A DNA stretch of 64,000 nucleotides from Streptomyces sp. AC512_CC834 (GTDB lineage: Bacteria; Actinomycetota; Actinomycetes; Streptomycetales; Streptomycetaceae): the NCBI RefSeq assembly GCF_019049325.1, contig NZ_JAGMUO010000007.1:62001-126000 (forward strand). The letters are read 5' to 3'. Shown here piece after piece: positions 63,408 through 64,000 of this stretch. Under the pieces are notes generated by a model that saw nothing but the letters and a program-made list of their open reading frames with translations, did no database searches and was not told the DNA's origin. Numbering within the stretch: position 1 is the stretch's first letter; every line of letters begins with the position of its first letter. Both the position numbers and the translations under genes were made by a program.

Positions 63408-64000
63408 CAGCGGGCCTCGTCTTCCGGAGACTCGGGGGACTCAGGCGCCTCGGGGGACTTGAGTGACTTGGACGACGGCTTGGACGGCTTGGGGGCGTCC
63501 GGGGGCGCGGCGGACTTCGGGGAGTCGTCGGTCGCGTCGCCCGGGGTCTCGGGGGTCTCCTCGTCCTCCAGGTGTCCGGAGGCGGCGCCGGTCATCGCCG
63601 AGCCGAGCGCCTCGGGGGTGATGGTGGCCGGGTCGGCGTCCGCGACCAGCTTGCCGTCGTAGATCACCCGGAGGGTGTCGGACAGGCCGATCAGCTCGTC
63701 CAGGTCAGCGGAGATCAGCAGCACGGCGAGTCCCTCGCGGCGGGCCTCGCGGATGTGGTCCCAGATGGCGGCCTGGGCGCCGACGTCCACGCCGCGGGTG
63801 GGGTGGGCGGCGATGAGGAAGCGCGGCTTGTGGGTCATCTCCCGGCCGACGATCAGCTTCTGCTGGTTGCCGCCGGACAGGGAGGCCGCGGTGACGTCGA
63901 TGCCGGGGGTGCGGACGTCGTACGTCTCGACGATGCGGCGGGTGTCCTCCTGGGCGCCCTTCAGGTCCAGCCAGACGCCCTTGCTGTTGGGCTTCTCGGT
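63407..64000 (-). CDS. Nucleoside ABC transporter ATPase (C-terminal part)
   Basis: Incomplete at the right edge; about 198 codons are visible. The segment includes LSGGNQQKLIVGREM (signature), LIAAHPTRGVDVGAQ (Walker B region with the sugar/nucleoside-type PTRGVD) and an ISADLDEL switch. The C-terminal 55 residues are a Pro/Ser/Glu-rich tail (SPEAPESPESPEDE) beyond the usual ATPase end. Second ATPase half of a double-domain protein; the substrate-binding lipoprotein is expected further right. Confidence 0.93.
   Translation of the reverse strand, partial: TEKPNSKGVWLDLKGAQEDTRRIVETYDVRTPGIDVTAASLSGGNQQKLIVGREMTHKPRFLIAAHPTRGVDVGAQAAIWDHIREARREGLAVLLISADLDELIGLSDTLRVIYDGKLVADADPATITPEALGSAMTGAASGHLEDEETPETPGDATDDSPKSAAPPDAPKPSKPSSKSLKSPEAPESPESPEDEAR

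Overview
The window is high-GC actinobacterial DNA and almost certainly a Streptomyces chromosome. The evidence is strong third-position GC bias, GTG starts, many 1-4 base start/stop overlaps, XRE/DUF397 gene pairs, and a gene order (hutH, GGDEF protein, enoyl-CoA hydratase, cya, birA, pccB/pccE, maf, accA2, deoR, lpdA-like, deoD, sugar phosphomutase, deoC, sigQ/afsQ1/afsQ2, add, cdd/deoA) that matches what I recall of the conserved core arm of S. coelicolor and close relatives. No database was consulted. No rRNA, tRNA, CRISPR array, IS transposase or integrase was recognised.

Layout. 1-4.6 kb: respiratory nitrate reductase narG and the start of narH, reading left. 4.8-13.1 kb: redox and regulatory genes (NAD(P)-binding reductase, zinc alcohol dehydrogenase with divergent XRE regulator, exported multicopper oxidase with an Asp/His tail, lipoprotein, XRE regulator with a broken DUF397 partner, RsbW-like ATPase, TetR). 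13.1-16.4 kb: TetR-linked metallo-beta-lactamase-fold protein, L,D-transpeptidase lipoprotein, and a small LAxTG-type cell-wall protein. 16.5-22.5 kb: histidine ammonia-lyase, GGDEF protein, enoyl-CoA hydratase, adenylate cyclase. 22.9-29.3 kb: acyl-CoA carboxylase block (biotin ligase, pccB beta, pccE epsilon, accA2 biotin-carrying alpha). 29.4-39.7 kb: deoR regulator, quinone reductase, deoD, phosphosugar mutase, deoC, a full aldehyde dehydrogenase and a half-size one. 39.8-45.6 kb: accessory small genes, XRE/DUF397, Phd/RelE toxin-antitoxin pair, nucleoside kinase-like gene, MerR-controlled oxidoreductase. 45.8-51.2 kb: sigQ divergent from the afsQ1-afsQ2-lipoprotein operon, VanZ, PspC, secreted protein. 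51.4-58.5 kb: adenosine deaminase, unusual alpha/beta hydrolase, LysR/MFS pair, ECF sigma factor with SnoaL-like tail overlapping a STAS gene, CPBP protease. 58.6-64 kb: Uma2 protein, then the left-reading nucleoside operon (ABC ATPase, two permeases, cdd, deoA).

Functional theme. Nucleoside salvage genes are spread over 30 kb: import (ABC), deamination (cdd, add), phosphorolysis (deoA, deoD), mutase, deoC, then acetaldehyde oxidation (ALDH). Three of the promoters (deoD, deoC, add) carry the same perfect 12-bp palindrome CTACGCGCGTAG next to a TANNNT -10 box placed 6-7 bases before the start codon. This suggests one regulon with leaderless transcripts, and is the most interesting regulatory signal in the window. 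Other notable structure: a dispersed ~65-75 bp hairpin element in three copies, a perfect 19-bp-arm operator at the TetR/MBL junction, a MerR-type overlong promoter, an AfsQ1-type box, and repeated low-complexity expansions at protein termini.
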